A stretch of DNA of 64,000 bases from positions 6,726,246 through 6,790,245 of the forward strand of contig JANAVB010010791.1 in the NCBI GenBank assembly GCA_029216955.1, read 5' to 3'. Positions 21,154 through 32,700 of the stretch are shown here, in pieces. The DNA comes from Iris pallida (Eukaryota; Streptophyta; Magnoliopsida; Asparagales; Iridaceae). The position numbers and the translations under genes are program-made. Within the stretch, counting starts at the first letter, position 1, and each line of letters begins with the position of its first letter. The notes beneath the pieces are model-generated. The model was not told the DNA's origin. It saw only the letters and a program-made list of their open reading frames with translations, and did no database searches.

Positions 21154-21172
21154 GTCCCCAGTAAAGTCGTCA
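21154..21172 (-). other. Primer-binding site of element II
   Basis: The minus strand reads TGACGACTTTACTGGGGAC, a diverged copy of the element I PBS, three bases from the LTR end (21176). Its last five bases double as the right TSD of element I. Confidence 0.75.
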
Positions 21173-21479
21173 TCGTGTTTGCCATAAAAATCAACAACAT
21201 GTATTAAAGAACACTGGAATTGATTACAAACTCGCTTGTACAAAAAAGGGCCTAGAAAGAAAGCCTAGGAAACAATCTAAGTATAATTATTTAGTTTTGA
21301 TTCTGGGGGGTGACGGTGGAGGCTCGGAAAAGTGCTATCAACTCTGCCTTACTCTGTGGACTATCTGATACAGTCTCTAGCTCATGAAAATATTATTTTT
21401 TTCTTAAAGGTTGCCCGCCTTGGATTACCAACCATCTTGCAGGGGTGTGGCACCCTGCTATTTATAGTGATTTCAGGAT

Positions 21480-21990
21480 GAAGGATATTTTGAGCCGCAT
21501 AGATGACCATATCGCAAATCCCCGGGCCACATGGCCGTAATCATGCCTCGAGACTCGGTCTGTGACTGATAGCTGGGGATTTGCTAGGATTTGTTATGAT
21601 TTGTCGTTTGATCAATTGAGACCTGGTCAACTTGTCACGTGCATCAACTAATCTTCTATGGTGAGTCGCATGAAGGATGTCTCCTGGCCGAGCCGTATGA
21701 GGACTGTCTCATGGCTGAGCCGTATGAAGGAATGTCTCATGACCGAGCCGTATGAAGGAATGTCTCATGACCGAGCCGCATGAAGGAATGTCTCATGACC
21801 GAGCCGCATGAAGGACTTCCCATGACCGAGCCACATGAGAGAATGTCTCATGACCGAGATGCATGAAGGACGTCTCATGACCGAGCCGCATGAGGAATGT
21901 CTCATGACCGAGCTGTATGAGGTTATCTCATGACCAAGCCGCATGAGAAATATTTCATGACTAAGCCGCATGAAGGATATCTTCTGGCTG
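21480..21990 (-). repeat. GCCGCATGAAGGA repeat array in element II LTR
   Basis: About 12 units of 28-31 bp, each like CATGACCGAGCCGCATGAAGGAATGTCT, are a complement-strand version of the CATGCGGCTCGGTCATGA unit of element I. The ORF across it is a by-product. Confidence 0.85.
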
Positions 21991-22536
21991 GATGGGTATG
22001 GGGGCCCTAGGAGAAGGTGTCATGCCGAATGTCACGATTTGGAAGAGTTTTCGTTTGTCTCCCTCTTGACTTCTCGAAAAAAATGAATCTAACCGACCCT
22101 TCTCCTTGGCGAGTGTTGGCACTGCAGATTATGGATCTCCTTGTTCGAAGAAGATTTGACGGTGGACTCCTTCAGAAGATTGTGATGCGCTTGACTGAGA
22201 CGATGCGCCTAACTGAGACATCTGAGTAATGCATCTAGTTGAGAGCAGGACGTTACAATGTCTTCAATTGGCATCATGTTTTCGAGATGATGTTGGAAAG
22301 GCGCGGTAGGTCGCAGTCGCTGGAACACAGACTGCCATGATAGTGGAGCCACTGTCTTGTGGCCGCGGCAGTTGATGATGGCTTGGGTGCAGTGATTGCT
22401 TCTCTCTTCTTGCGTTTGTGAGTAATCACCTATCGCAAGTTGCTAGCAGATTGATTTACCTTCTTATCCGTTTTGTGGGCCCGGGTATCCCGAGCGCCCG
22501 GGTGCGTAGGTATCATATTTGCTCCTTGATCTGAGG

Positions 22537-22773
22537 CTAGTAAAGCACTGCACTCGATCGTTTATAGGAAGACTTTTGAGACCCACCCTGTCCGTTCCGT
22601 ATGTGGGACTGGACGCGGGTGGTTCTGTATAACTTTCTATCAGAAGCCCGTATAATAGTTAACGGTGTCCGCTGACGGTCAGCAGGTTGGACAGTTGACT
22701 GGGCTTGTTGATCCCGTACTGCCCTAGACTTCTTCGACTTAGCACCCAAAGGTGCATAGTAGGAAGAGTCCAA
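22537..22773 (-). pseudogene. gag-leader-like fragment inside element II LTR
   Basis: 78 codons: DSSYYAPLGAKSKKSRAVRD and SDRKLYRTTRVQ closely match the element I gag leader (DSSYYVPAGAKRKKSRAARA, SDGKLYRTTRVQ at 5329-5490). It lies between the LTR start and the PBS, where gag should not be. A TATAAATA (22834-22827) lies about 55 bp upstream. It could be LTR capture of gag sequence or a rearranged fragment. Confidence 0.65.
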
Positions 22774-22902
22774 GTTGGAAGGAGGGAAGAAAAGTTGGTG
22801 CCATTTTCAAATGAGGCAAGGGGCTCTATTTATAGAATGGAGTGAGCCCTTTCTTCTCCTCCTTTCCGGTGTGGGACTGAAAGCAATATTTTACATGCTT
22901 CT

Positions 22903-23691
22903 ACAAAAATAACTTTATTACTCATTCATATTTCTAAATTTATTACAACATTTACAATATTTAAAATTAAAAAAAATACAAAGTTCTCACAATAAATAAA
23001 AATAATACAACTGCTATCTATTTCTAGGTTGACCTCAGCATACCCAAGCCTTCCCAATGCTAAGAGTGGTCGCGGCTAAACCTGAAAATTGTTGGTTTCC
23101 AATCAGGAATGGAATAAGCACACAAACCGACGGCAATACGAAAACACAATAGAACTAACAAGACATGAAAATAACATATGAGAGATGAAAACTAGAAAGT
23201 AACAGATGAAATGACAAGTGGTGAAAAGGACAAGGAAAGGAAATAAAATACAACTATCTATGTGATGTGAAATATCATAAAATATATCTACATGAACGTC
23301 TTTGAGCACACTATTCAACCACATGGGTTTGGGTCCAGTTCGGCTGAGTCCAGACTAAATTGGCACAATCGGGTTGTCTAAAAGTCAATATATTAAATAA
23401 TATATAATTAAATGATTTAAAAGGGTCAAGTCATAACTTGGCCTGGTTTTTCTAGTTCGGACATCCCTATGGCTAGGTTTTCCCTGGTATGGCTAGTACA
23501 CTAGTCAAGGCACACTGCTACACCTCCCGTGCCATAATTTATAGTCGTTTTGTGCTCCATAACTCCACAAAGACTTAAGTCATCCACCGTAACAATTAAC
23601 TAATTGATTATTTATAAAATTCTAAAAATCACATTTAAATCAAATAAATAATATAAAAATATTTCAAAAAATTTCGGGGAGGGGAGCTACA
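22903..23691 (-). repeat. 3' LTR of element III (truncated)
   Basis: Minus strand: starts TGTAGCTCCCC at 23691 and aligns to 27757-28535. It is broken at about 22903, where element II begins. Confidence 0.8.
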
Positions 23692-26600
23692 AATCTACCC
23701 ACCTTAAAAATAAATTCGTCCTCGAATTTAAGGACTACCAGATTATTCAGACTTGGTAGGTTGGTGAGTGGTAGTAGAACTTTATGATAAAGGAAATTGA
23801 TCAATAAATAAATGGAATAGAAAAAAAAAGGTTTGAAGCTCTAAAATGCTCTCATCTTCAATTTTAAAACAAGTGTGCTAAGAAAAATAATCATAAACAA
23901 GTATCGACGAAATCTACCTTCAACCCCGACAAATATGTGAATAAATAAATGAATAAAAATTAATAAAAATTTCTGAAACTCCGGAAAAGAAAATCTAGGG
24001 ATTTGACCCAATCATGCCCCAAATCTTTCATAAAATTTTTATCAAAAATAATACTTATTACTTTAAATAATCCTTGTATTAAAATCAATTGTCAAAATAT
24101 TGTTAAGAATAATTCAGATACCTATAGTTGTATATTTCCACCAATACAATATCTCTAAAATAATATAGTAGTAATTTGAATTTAATATAACTCTTGCTAA
24201 AATAGTAATTCTAATAATCCTAGAAGGAAATCTCTTCTAAAATTTTGCAAATCTCTCCTCACTTTTTTTTTCCAAAATATCTAAAATAGGAATATAAAAA
24301 AAATTATTTCCCGATTTTGAAAAAATAATTAACTAAAATAAACTAAATGAAGAATGTAAAAAAAAAAACAGAAGGTGGCCTTACGACCTACCCACCTTAG
24401 AATGATTTATCCTCAATTTAAGGACTGGGATGGTCAAATCCTTCTAAGATTTGAATAAGTATTGGATTTAACAAGTAAAAATCAATCCATAGTGATTTTA
24501 AAAATAATTTAAGGTTTTATTAAAATATATAAAAAAATGCATTTGATCGGACCTAAATATAATACAGTAATAATTTAAATGAATAACATGCTTATCAAAT
24601 GACTTGGAAAATAACGTATATATTATCTAAACAGTACATATCTTGGTTAGTCCAAGACTAAATCAAACTAGTTATAATATAACTAAATGAATTTTAATTG
24701 GTAAGTAATATTAGCAAATAATTTAAACGATATTTTATAAATTCTAAATCAAAAAATTCTGTTGTCATCAAATATATCCTATAGTGGTCACCAATGAAAT
24801 CTATTTTCTAACTAAAATTTATTAAAATAGAACAAAATAAAAAATTTGAAATCAGGGATGTGGGTTTACAATTCTACCCACCTTAAGATATTTCGTCTTC
24901 AAAATTTCAAAGAGCACGATTAGGCACGACTATGAAGAATCATCAAGAAACCAAAAAAAATTAATTGATATGAATAAAACGACGAATGGTATAATCAAGG
25001 GAGTGATATGATTCATGATCTAATTAGTCACGCGTAAAAATGATAAAGATACTAAACAAAAGGAGAGTGTGATTTGGTACGACAAGTATTCGGTCAAATG
25101 GTCTAGTTGACAACCAAATATTTTTAGGAACGGTCAAGATTGAAACGGTTGGTCACGACCAATCTTTGGTCAGCATGGTTGAGTCATTACCCACCTTTTA
25201 AGGAATGACCAAGGTTCTCGATGAAATCTAAACAAGATTTTTGTCACTTTTAAGATGCAGTCACGATCAAGGCTAATCGTGCAAGTCATCCAAGCAGGGT
25301 GAAAATAGAAAGTTGGCACGAGCATGATCATGACCAAGATAGTCATGACCGTAGTTGGAACGAAGGTATAACTTTGGCTATGATTTAGTTGAAATTATAG
25401 ACATGGTTATGATTTAGTCTTGATAGGAAAAATGGTTTAAGGTCGATCAAAATTGAAATCATCTAGGTACGAACAACTAGTTGAACAAAATTATTTAGGC
25501 ACGATCATGGAATTGAATTCTAAGATGACAGGCGAATTGGCATGATCGAAATAGAATCGAATAGTTTGGTCGTGATCAAAAGTATTTAAGGATGATCCAA
25601 TCGAAATCTTTCCAACACGAATGATTGTGTAGTCATGATCATAGAATCAAACCTAGGAAATGATATGAATTGACTCGATTGAAATATAATAAAAGGAGTG
25701 TAGTCAGAATCGAAATTGTTCAAGGATGATCAAACCCAAAATCGTTTTGATATGCTCCAAATATTTATCTACGATTATTTAGGCACGAGTTTAGAATCAA
25801 AATCTAGATAGGTTTAGGAATCCAGTCAAAATTATATTAAAATGACAATCTGAAAAATAGGAGGATAAGAAAGGAAGGGAGAATTACCGGTTTATTGAGA
25901 AGATTTGTGACTAAGAATAAGCACAAATCGATTTAAAAACTTAATAGTTATATGTCAATCAGACGTAGTCTCTATGGTATTCGAAACTCGTAAACATGAT
26001 CGAAGTCATTTTACCGAAAATTTATGCTTCGCCAGTGTACAGCTAGCTGTAATAAACTCTTGATTCCACGACTCAAGCAAGGATACGGTAACGAATATCC
26101 TATCAATTCTATCCAATCTGGACATAACAGCTTAAAAACGAAGATAGGACGACCAAGATATAGCTTTGACAATATTCGATAACTTATACTTACTCGAGAT
26201 TATTTCAACTTAGGGATCATGCCTCGCCAGTGTGCTGCTTGCTACAGTGAACCCACAGTCTCCATAAGTCAAATAAGTGGCGACAGTGCGTGGCTGTCTG
26301 CCATCATAAGTCATCAAAATTATTCCAACTATATCCTCCAAGAATATTAAAGGAGTTTAAAAGTATCATACAAATTGATAAAGATAGAAAAAGTGCAAGT
26401 ATCTGTTCTTCAAGTATAAGATTCAGCTTCTTGAAAAGAAAATAATTGATTATGAAGGATGATGATCGAAGTCGAAATAAGTAAAAAAAAAATCTTTTAA
26501 TCCTTATTTCACGGGTATTCAATATTCAACGATTGAGAGGAAACTTCTGAATCTGAAAACATAACTCGAGATTAATAGACAATTAAGGGAGAAGTTATTT

Positions 26601-27659
26601 TAAAAATAATTCTTTAGGTCCAAGGAGAAGAATATAAGTGATATGAACTTATGATATGGCGGTGTTTAGTAAAGACATAAAATAAAATTATACAAATGAT
26701 CATTATTAGGGAGAGAATGACCGAAGGCAAAAGAAATATATATTAAATTTATATTTCTCTAATATTCAAGATCGAGAAAAGATATGTATAAAGCACTATG
26801 TCTACCTATTCATGCACAAATATATAAGTATAGCCTAAGTAAATCCCAAAAATCCCAAATTATCATTCTAAGGGGAGGTTATCCTATTTCCAAGAAATAT
26901 AATTTAAATAGCAATAATACATATATTATATTCAATATATAATTTATAGAAATTATTTCCAATACTAGAAATGGACTACCAATATATATACACATCTATA
27001 TAGCTACATGGACGACGTTGGTCGCACTACATGACCACCAGGACTTGGGTGAGATTCGGGCTAGTTTGGAACAACCGGGTCTTCTAAAAGTCAATAACCT
27101 TAATAATAAATAATTAATTTATTCCTAGGGTTATGTCACGATTTAGCCTGGTTTTTCTAGTTAGAATACATCTATGCCTCGGCCTTCTCTATTATGGTTA
27201 GAACACTAGTCAAAGCACTCGACCACACTCTCAGTGCCAAAATTTTTAAACTTAACCGTGACTAAGGCCTTCTACACTGAATAGTTTATAAAAAATTCTA
27301 AAATCACATTTAATTCAAACAAATAAATAAAAGGATATTTTTTAAACTTTCGGAGAGAGGGGTTACAAATCTACCTACTTCAGAAATACTATCGATTCAG
27401 AATACAATAGTGCATCCTTCTATGAAAATCATCTAACAGGATTTAGAATTCAATGAGGCCTATGTAGCAACCTTAACTACCCAACTGTCAGATTAAACTA
27501 AGGACTCCTAGTCCTAACCATTCTCTTAAAATTGATTTACTCCTAGGTGTGAATGAGCATTTCCTAGGTGCATGCTCGTAATGGTACGACTAACTTAAGT
27601 ACCATCACGAGTTCGCAATCTTTTACGAAAACTGACCTGCAAGGGCCACCACAAAAACT
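23692..27659 (-). mobile_element. Internal region of element III, nested and non-coding
   Basis: AT-rich, with no ORF above about 95 codons and none recognisable. At the left, minus-strand GAGGACGAATTTATTTTTAA then GGTGGGTAGATT is the typical end of plant Tekay/Del internal regions. Two similar junctions (LTR starts near 24385 and 24870) and a fuller diverged LTR end (about 27000-27367) lie inside. Segments at 26010-26310 match element IV near 40380-40480 on the opposite strand. Confidence 0.6.
27634..27651 (-). other. Primer-binding site of element III (tRNA-Ile-like)
   Basis: The minus strand reads TGGTGGCCCTTGCAGGTC, eight bases after the LTR end. It matches the 3' end of plant tRNA-Ile(AAU), as I recall it, at 17 of 18 bases. 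Confidence 0.65.
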
Positions 27660-28535
27660 TGTCACGACCCGCACCCACTTTTTCGGATACGAGACGTGTC
27701 AAGCCAGCCTACGTCGCAGAATCGACGGTAGAACGCTGTCAAGCCTGCAAGAAATAATTGCTCAAAATAACTTTATGCTCATTCATATTTCTAAATTTAT
27801 TACAATATTTATAATATTTAAAATTAAAGAAAATACAAAGTTTTCACAATAAATGAAAATGATACAACTGCTATCTATTTCTAGGTTGACCTCAGCATAC
27901 CCAAGCCTTCCAATGCTAAGAGGTCGTGGCTAAACCTAAAAAATATTGGTTTTCAGTCAGGAATGGAACAAGCACACAAACGACGGCAATGCAAAAACAC
28001 AATAGAACTAAAAGACATGAAAAATATATGAGAGATGAAAACTAGAAAGTAACAGATGACATGATAAGTGGTGAAGAAGACAAGGAAAGCAAAAAAATAC
28101 AACTATCTATGATGTGAAATATCATAAAATATATCTACATGAACGTCTTTGAGCACACTATTCAACCACATGGGTTTGGGTCCAGTTCGGCTGAGTCCAG
28201 AAGAAATTGGCACAACCGGGTTGTCTAAAAGTCAATATACAAAATAATATATAATTAAATGATTGAAAAGGGTCAAGTCATAACTTGGCCTGGTTTTTCT
28301 AGTTCGGACATCCCTATGGCTAGGTTTCTCCTGGCATGGCTAGTACACTAGTCAAGGTACACTGCTACACTCTCGGCCATAATTCCTAGTTGTTTTGTGC
28401 TCCATAACTCCACAAAGACTTAAGTCATCCACCGTAACAATTAACTAATTGATTATTTATAAAATTCTAAAAATCACATTTAAGTCAAATAATAATATAA
28501 AAAATTTCAAAAAAAATTTGGGGAGGGAAGCTACA
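27660..28535 (-). repeat. 5' LTR of element III (876 bp)
   Basis: Minus strand: TGTAGCTTCCC at 28535 to GGGTCGTGACA at 27660. These ends match those of element IV, but the LTR is far shorter (876 versus about 3,200 bp). Confidence 0.8.
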
Positions 28536-29890
28536 TAACGTTTGACTAGTTGGTCAACGGTATGTCTCGGTTTCCGTGCTACGGGTCCCAAATTTGGAAC
28601 CGTGACTTTCCTTGGCCAAATATTTGTGTTTAGATTGTTATTTTAGAAAAATAGGTTAAAATAGGATTTTAGATGATCTACTCTAGAATTAGAACAGTAC
28701 TAATTAAGTTAACCGTTAGTCACTTTCTAAGATTTTTATAGTGGAAATCGTTGATCTAACTTGTGGTTTTTATGTGACGGGGTAGATCGGACTACGACGA
28801 CTTGACTTGTGACTTTATTAGCTATCGGACCAGGCAAGTATCACTATGACCTATGTTCCTTTATTTTATATGCATGTATCTTCATGTCCTCTTTTCACTA
28901 TTACTCCCTTATGATTCATGATTGTCATTGTTCATGATTACTATTGTGCACGAGAGTTAGAATCATTAGGTTTACATACATGTTCATGTCTTACTCATTG
29001 TTTTCTATTGTTTACAGTTTATCGTATTGCTAATATTTATCGTAGTGGACATATATTATGAGTGAGTCAGCAGGGGAGAATACAATAAGTAAGCATGTGG
29101 TCAACGAATTGAATACAGACCACCTATATATGATTGCATAATATCAGTCATGCCACACGTATGACTGACGGATATCCCAAGCCGTCTACATGTTGAAAGT
29201 TGGTATTCTAAAACACAAGTATAGGTGACTTAATCATTGTTGCTCTATTGTTCTATTCTTCTTTCATCAAGTCTACTTCTTATTGTCATCATGTCTTAGT
29301 GGTATGTCAAAGTCTACCTTATACTGTTATCATGTCTCGGAGGTACTTCCTTATCATACAATGTCATGCCTATACTTATCTTCAGTTACTTTCCTTTTAT
29401 CATTTCTTCCTGCTTGTATACTATATATGTATGTAGTGTTATGGTGATCTTGCTCCAATCCTGACTGGATAACTATTTTTCAGCTTTAGACGAAGAGATT
29501 TGCCCCGAGGTCTACAGTGAGTATGTTGGTGACCCTGACGTCACTGGCGTACCCAATTCCAGTACTGATGCGAATTAGCATATTTCCTTCCTTATGGATT
29601 CGCATTTAGTAGTATAGTTATAAAGTTTATAGTTTGTTTTATTTTCTGCTATCCGGTTTATTCCCGAGACTTTATGAGTTGTAGTGGATTATTTGATAAT
29701 TTAATCATTATATTGAGACTATTGGATATGATATTTTGGTTAATATTGATGGCTTAGTTGTGGATGATATATGTGTGTTGTGCTTGTTGTGGACCATTGT
29801 TATCATAGACAGCATACTACCGCCGATGCTACGGCGTAGGCTGGACTTGGCCACGAACTCGTATCCCAAAATTGGGAGCGGGTCGTGACA
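28536..29890 (+). mobile_element. Tekay-like LTR fragment (plus strand)
   Basis: Ends GGGAGCGGGTCGTGACA at 29890, with the preceding CTACCGCCGATGCTACGGCG and an upstream CCTGACTGGATAAC (29458) matching the last part of element IV LTRs (39365, 39610-39690). The left boundary is hidden by element III. No internal region follows, so it is a broken or solo LTR end. No gene in this 1.35 kb. Confidence 0.65.
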
Positions 29891-30726
29891 GGTTCAGTTC
29901 AGTTGGGTGTGGTGTGATGCGATGGTGTTGTCGAGTGGCCGTAGCCAATGGCCTGAGGGTAGCAGTAGCTCGGGTGGAGCTAGGGGTGATGTTGTGCGGA
30001 CGGAGGGAAGATGGAGCTGGTCGTGCACGGGGGGGGGTGGTTGGACGGAGTATTAGTGATGGTGGTGATCGTGGTGATAAGGTTGTACGATTGGGGGGGA
30101 GTGACTGGTGATGGCCGCGACTTACTGGAGATGGTGGTGCTAATAGAGACATGGAGGAGACCGTGGCAGGACGACGGTGAGCTCGCCTGAGTTGGCCTGA
30201 GTTCGGCCAGTCGTCAGCGATCCAGCGGGTTGAGGAAGAGTGACAAGAGAGAGAGGGAGGGTGGGTGAGAATTTTTTGAGGAAAAATTATTAGGAAAAGA
30301 CCAATATTTCAAGTAGGAGAAATGGAGTGAGCTCTAAGCTATTGGCAACCTATATAAATTGAACTAGATCTAGGGTGATAAGCTAACTACCCATAACTAA
30401 CTCTAACTAATACTACTAACCAATAATAAAATCAACAATTAGGACTAACCAATCAATTACCTAAACTAAAAATCTAATCACTCACTAAACCAAATCTATA
30501 GGCCTACGATCCAAGCCCAAGCTTGGTAGGCAATTAGGATTCCAATAGTATAAAACAAATCCAGTCTAAAATAATAATCATAATTAATATAAAATATTAA
30601 AATTAGATCAATCGAAATTAATTATTTAAAAATTATATTAATTCTTTTAAAATCAGGTTTGTCAACAAAATTATACTTTCAAAATAGAAATTCTAAAATT
30701 CATGAAAATGATTCTAGGGAGTTACA
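29891..30726 (-). mobile_element. Tekay-like LTR fragment (minus strand)
   Basis: Minus strand starts TGTAACTCCCTAG at 30726. The GC-rich block at 29900-30240 and the adjoining promoter region resemble the leader block of element V LTRs (49.2-50.0 kb). The Arg/Gly- and Pro-rich ORFs on the two strands are composition artefacts. Confidence 0.55.
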
Positions 30727-31717
30727 AATCTCCCTCCTTACAAAAGTTTCATCCTCGAAATTTCAAATAGTACGATAAACACTATTAAGATTAACCAAAT
30801 ATGAAAACTTGAAAATGATTAAAATTAGTTAAACATAGAATCTGAATTTAGGTACGACTAGTAGAATCACATTTTTCTAGAAGTGATCAAAGTTTAAAAT
30901 TTAGGCATGGTAAATGATTTGTCATGATCAAAATCAAAATTTAGGCATAGTCTAAATAGTACCAAAATAACTAGTAATGATTAAATTCTAAGTATGACCA
31001 AGAATAAAATTGTGACCTAAGTCCAATAAAAATAAAATAATTGTTTAGAAATAACTAGCACGGTTATGGTTAAAGTTTAAATCATTTAAATACGATTAGT
31101 AAAATATGGTCAAAATTTTAGGCTTGATATAATCAAACTAATAGGGTCATAAGTGATAAATACGATCAATATAGAAATGATACGACTAAGAATAAAACAA
31201 AGAATTTTAAAATTTAGCTTTTCTAAAAATCAATTTAAATACGAGCGAAAATCAAGTTCTAGAATTGATTCGAAGCATGATTAATCAAAAACATTCCAGC
31301 ATGTGCATGATCAAAATAACCAAAATCAGTTAGGCGTGACTAAGTCAAAATCAAAATCATTTAGGCATTACTAGCATGGCTAGAAATAAAATTTCAAAAC
31401 ACCATTAATCCAAAATATAGTCAAAATGATATAGTTACTACTAATGGGGTCTTAGGTGATAAACATAGAAATGAAACGACTAAGGGTAATCAAAACAAGA
31501 ATTTTGAAAATTTGGCTTGACTAGAAATCAACTTTAAGAATGAGCAAAAATCAAATTCTAGAATTGCTTTGAAGCATGATCAAAAAAAATAAGTCATTTA
31601 GGCACGATTATGAGTAAGATTAAAATCATTCTGGGATAAAGACCAATGAATAGTATAATCATTATGATCATAATATGATCAAAATTTACTTAAGTATACT
31701 CAATATATAATCATAAA
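30727..31717 (-). mobile_element. Tekay-like internal remnant (minus strand)
   Basis: Starts beside the LTR with minus-strand TTTCGAGGATGAAACTTTTG, the usual Tekay/Del 3' internal signature. The rest is AT-rich with loosely repeated ATGATCAAAAT and TTAGGCA words. No coding sequence. It stops at the CACTA terminus. Confidence 0.55.
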
Positions 31718-32700
31718 CACTACAACAAAAAGACCTATTAATGACGCTTGATAAGTGGTTTTCATGACGGCTGATGTGGAAGCGTCATCAAAGTTCAGCA
31801 AGACTAGAATCTATGACGGTTTACATTAAAAATGTTATTGATAGTGCTCCAGTGATACGAGCGTTAAAAAAAGCACGAAAATTAAAGTCGAAATCTCGAC
31901 TCCCCCACAATCTCCCGCACTTAAGAAAAATTCTAAACCCTCTCTCTTTCTTCTCCTTCTCCTTCTCCTTCTCCTTCCGCTCTCCAACTCCCCTCAGCCC
32001 ACTCCCCGCTCCCCAACTCCCCTCAGCCCACTCCCCGCTCCCCAACTTCTCAGCCCGTTCCTCGCCTCCCTCGGTTACAGACTCCACCGCAGAGGGAAGG
32101 TTGTCACCGGCGTAGCCTCACCAGGTTTGTCCTAAAATCTCGATCGTCGCTTATTTTATGCCCTAAATTCTGCCTCGACATAATTTAGTAAAATCTGCTA
32201 ATTTTTGACAACCAACTGCATCCATCTCTCAAAATTAGGGTTCTTTTAGGGTTTTTCGATGTCTCCGTCCACGTCGGCGATGATCCGCAAAGGGCTGCAT
32301 CATCGTTGACTTCTCTTGATTAAGTGAGTGATTTGATTTAGATTTTTTCCCTAAAAAAAATTTTGTTGGAAATTGTTCTATGTGCGCTTCATGTTCGATG
32401 AAATAATTGTAAGTACCAAATGCTTGTGTCTTTGATTTTTTTTGTTTGTTCTTGTTCAAGGGAGTGTAATTGCATTTGAGGAGCCGAGTTCGAAGTCTCT
32501 CCACAGTTGCAGCCGCGACCAGGCGAGGCGCTGTGCGTGCCTGCGAGCCGAGTCCGAAGGCTCCCTTCGGATTCTGACACCAAATTCTGGGATATAAATT
32601 CTAAACTCTGATTGACTTCAGTTTTGGGTTTTATTTTGTTTATCGATGATGTTGTTGGATCTCGATCCCTACATAAAAAGGGTTTCGATCGACTGATACG
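31718..32700 (+). mobile_element. CACTA transposon left terminus with gene-like leader
   Basis: CACTACAACAAAAAG is a typical CACTA (En/Spm) terminal sequence. It is followed by subterminal words TGACGC, CATGACGGC, GCGTCAT and ATGACGG in both orientations. From about 31900 a CT-rich leader (CTTCTC repeats) and GC-rich blocks resemble a gene's 5' UTR. An ATG at 32259 opens only 17 codons. No transposase domain is visible and the right terminus was not found, so this is an element end followed by its own or a captured gene's 5' part. Confidence 0.55.
32696..32700. other. Left TSD of solo LTR (ATACG)
   Basis: Identical to 36043-36047 after the LTR. Confidence 0.8.

Larger units (their letters stand above)
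21176..22902 (-). mobile_element. 5' LTR of Tat-like element II (1.73 kb, composite)
   Basis: Minus strand: starts TGTAGAAGCATG at 22902 and ends ATGGCAAACA at 21176, the same termini as element I. It has the promoter-downstream block TATAAATAGCAGGGTGCCA (TATA at 21466-21459) and a copy of the 94-bp segment. It is about 400 bp longer than the element I LTR because 22.0-22.9 kb holds extra sequence, including a gag-leader-like ORF. Its right end abuts the LTR of element III. Confidence 0.75.
22903..28535 (-). mobile_element. Element III: Tekay/Del-like, non-coding, minus strand
   Basis: Two LTR copies in the same orientation (22903-23691 and 27660-28535) flank an internal region with PBS on the right and a PPT-type junction on the left. 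The left LTR lacks its outer 95 bp because element II interrupts it. No gag or pol motif is recognised. The internal region holds further truncated LTR starts (24385, 24870, 27367), so it is itself composite. Confidence 0.7.

Noticed and set aside
29829..30152. 107-codon Pro/Arg-rich minus-strand ORF and its plus-strand partner
   Set aside because: Composition artefact of a GC-rich LTR leader crossing an LTR boundary at 29890.
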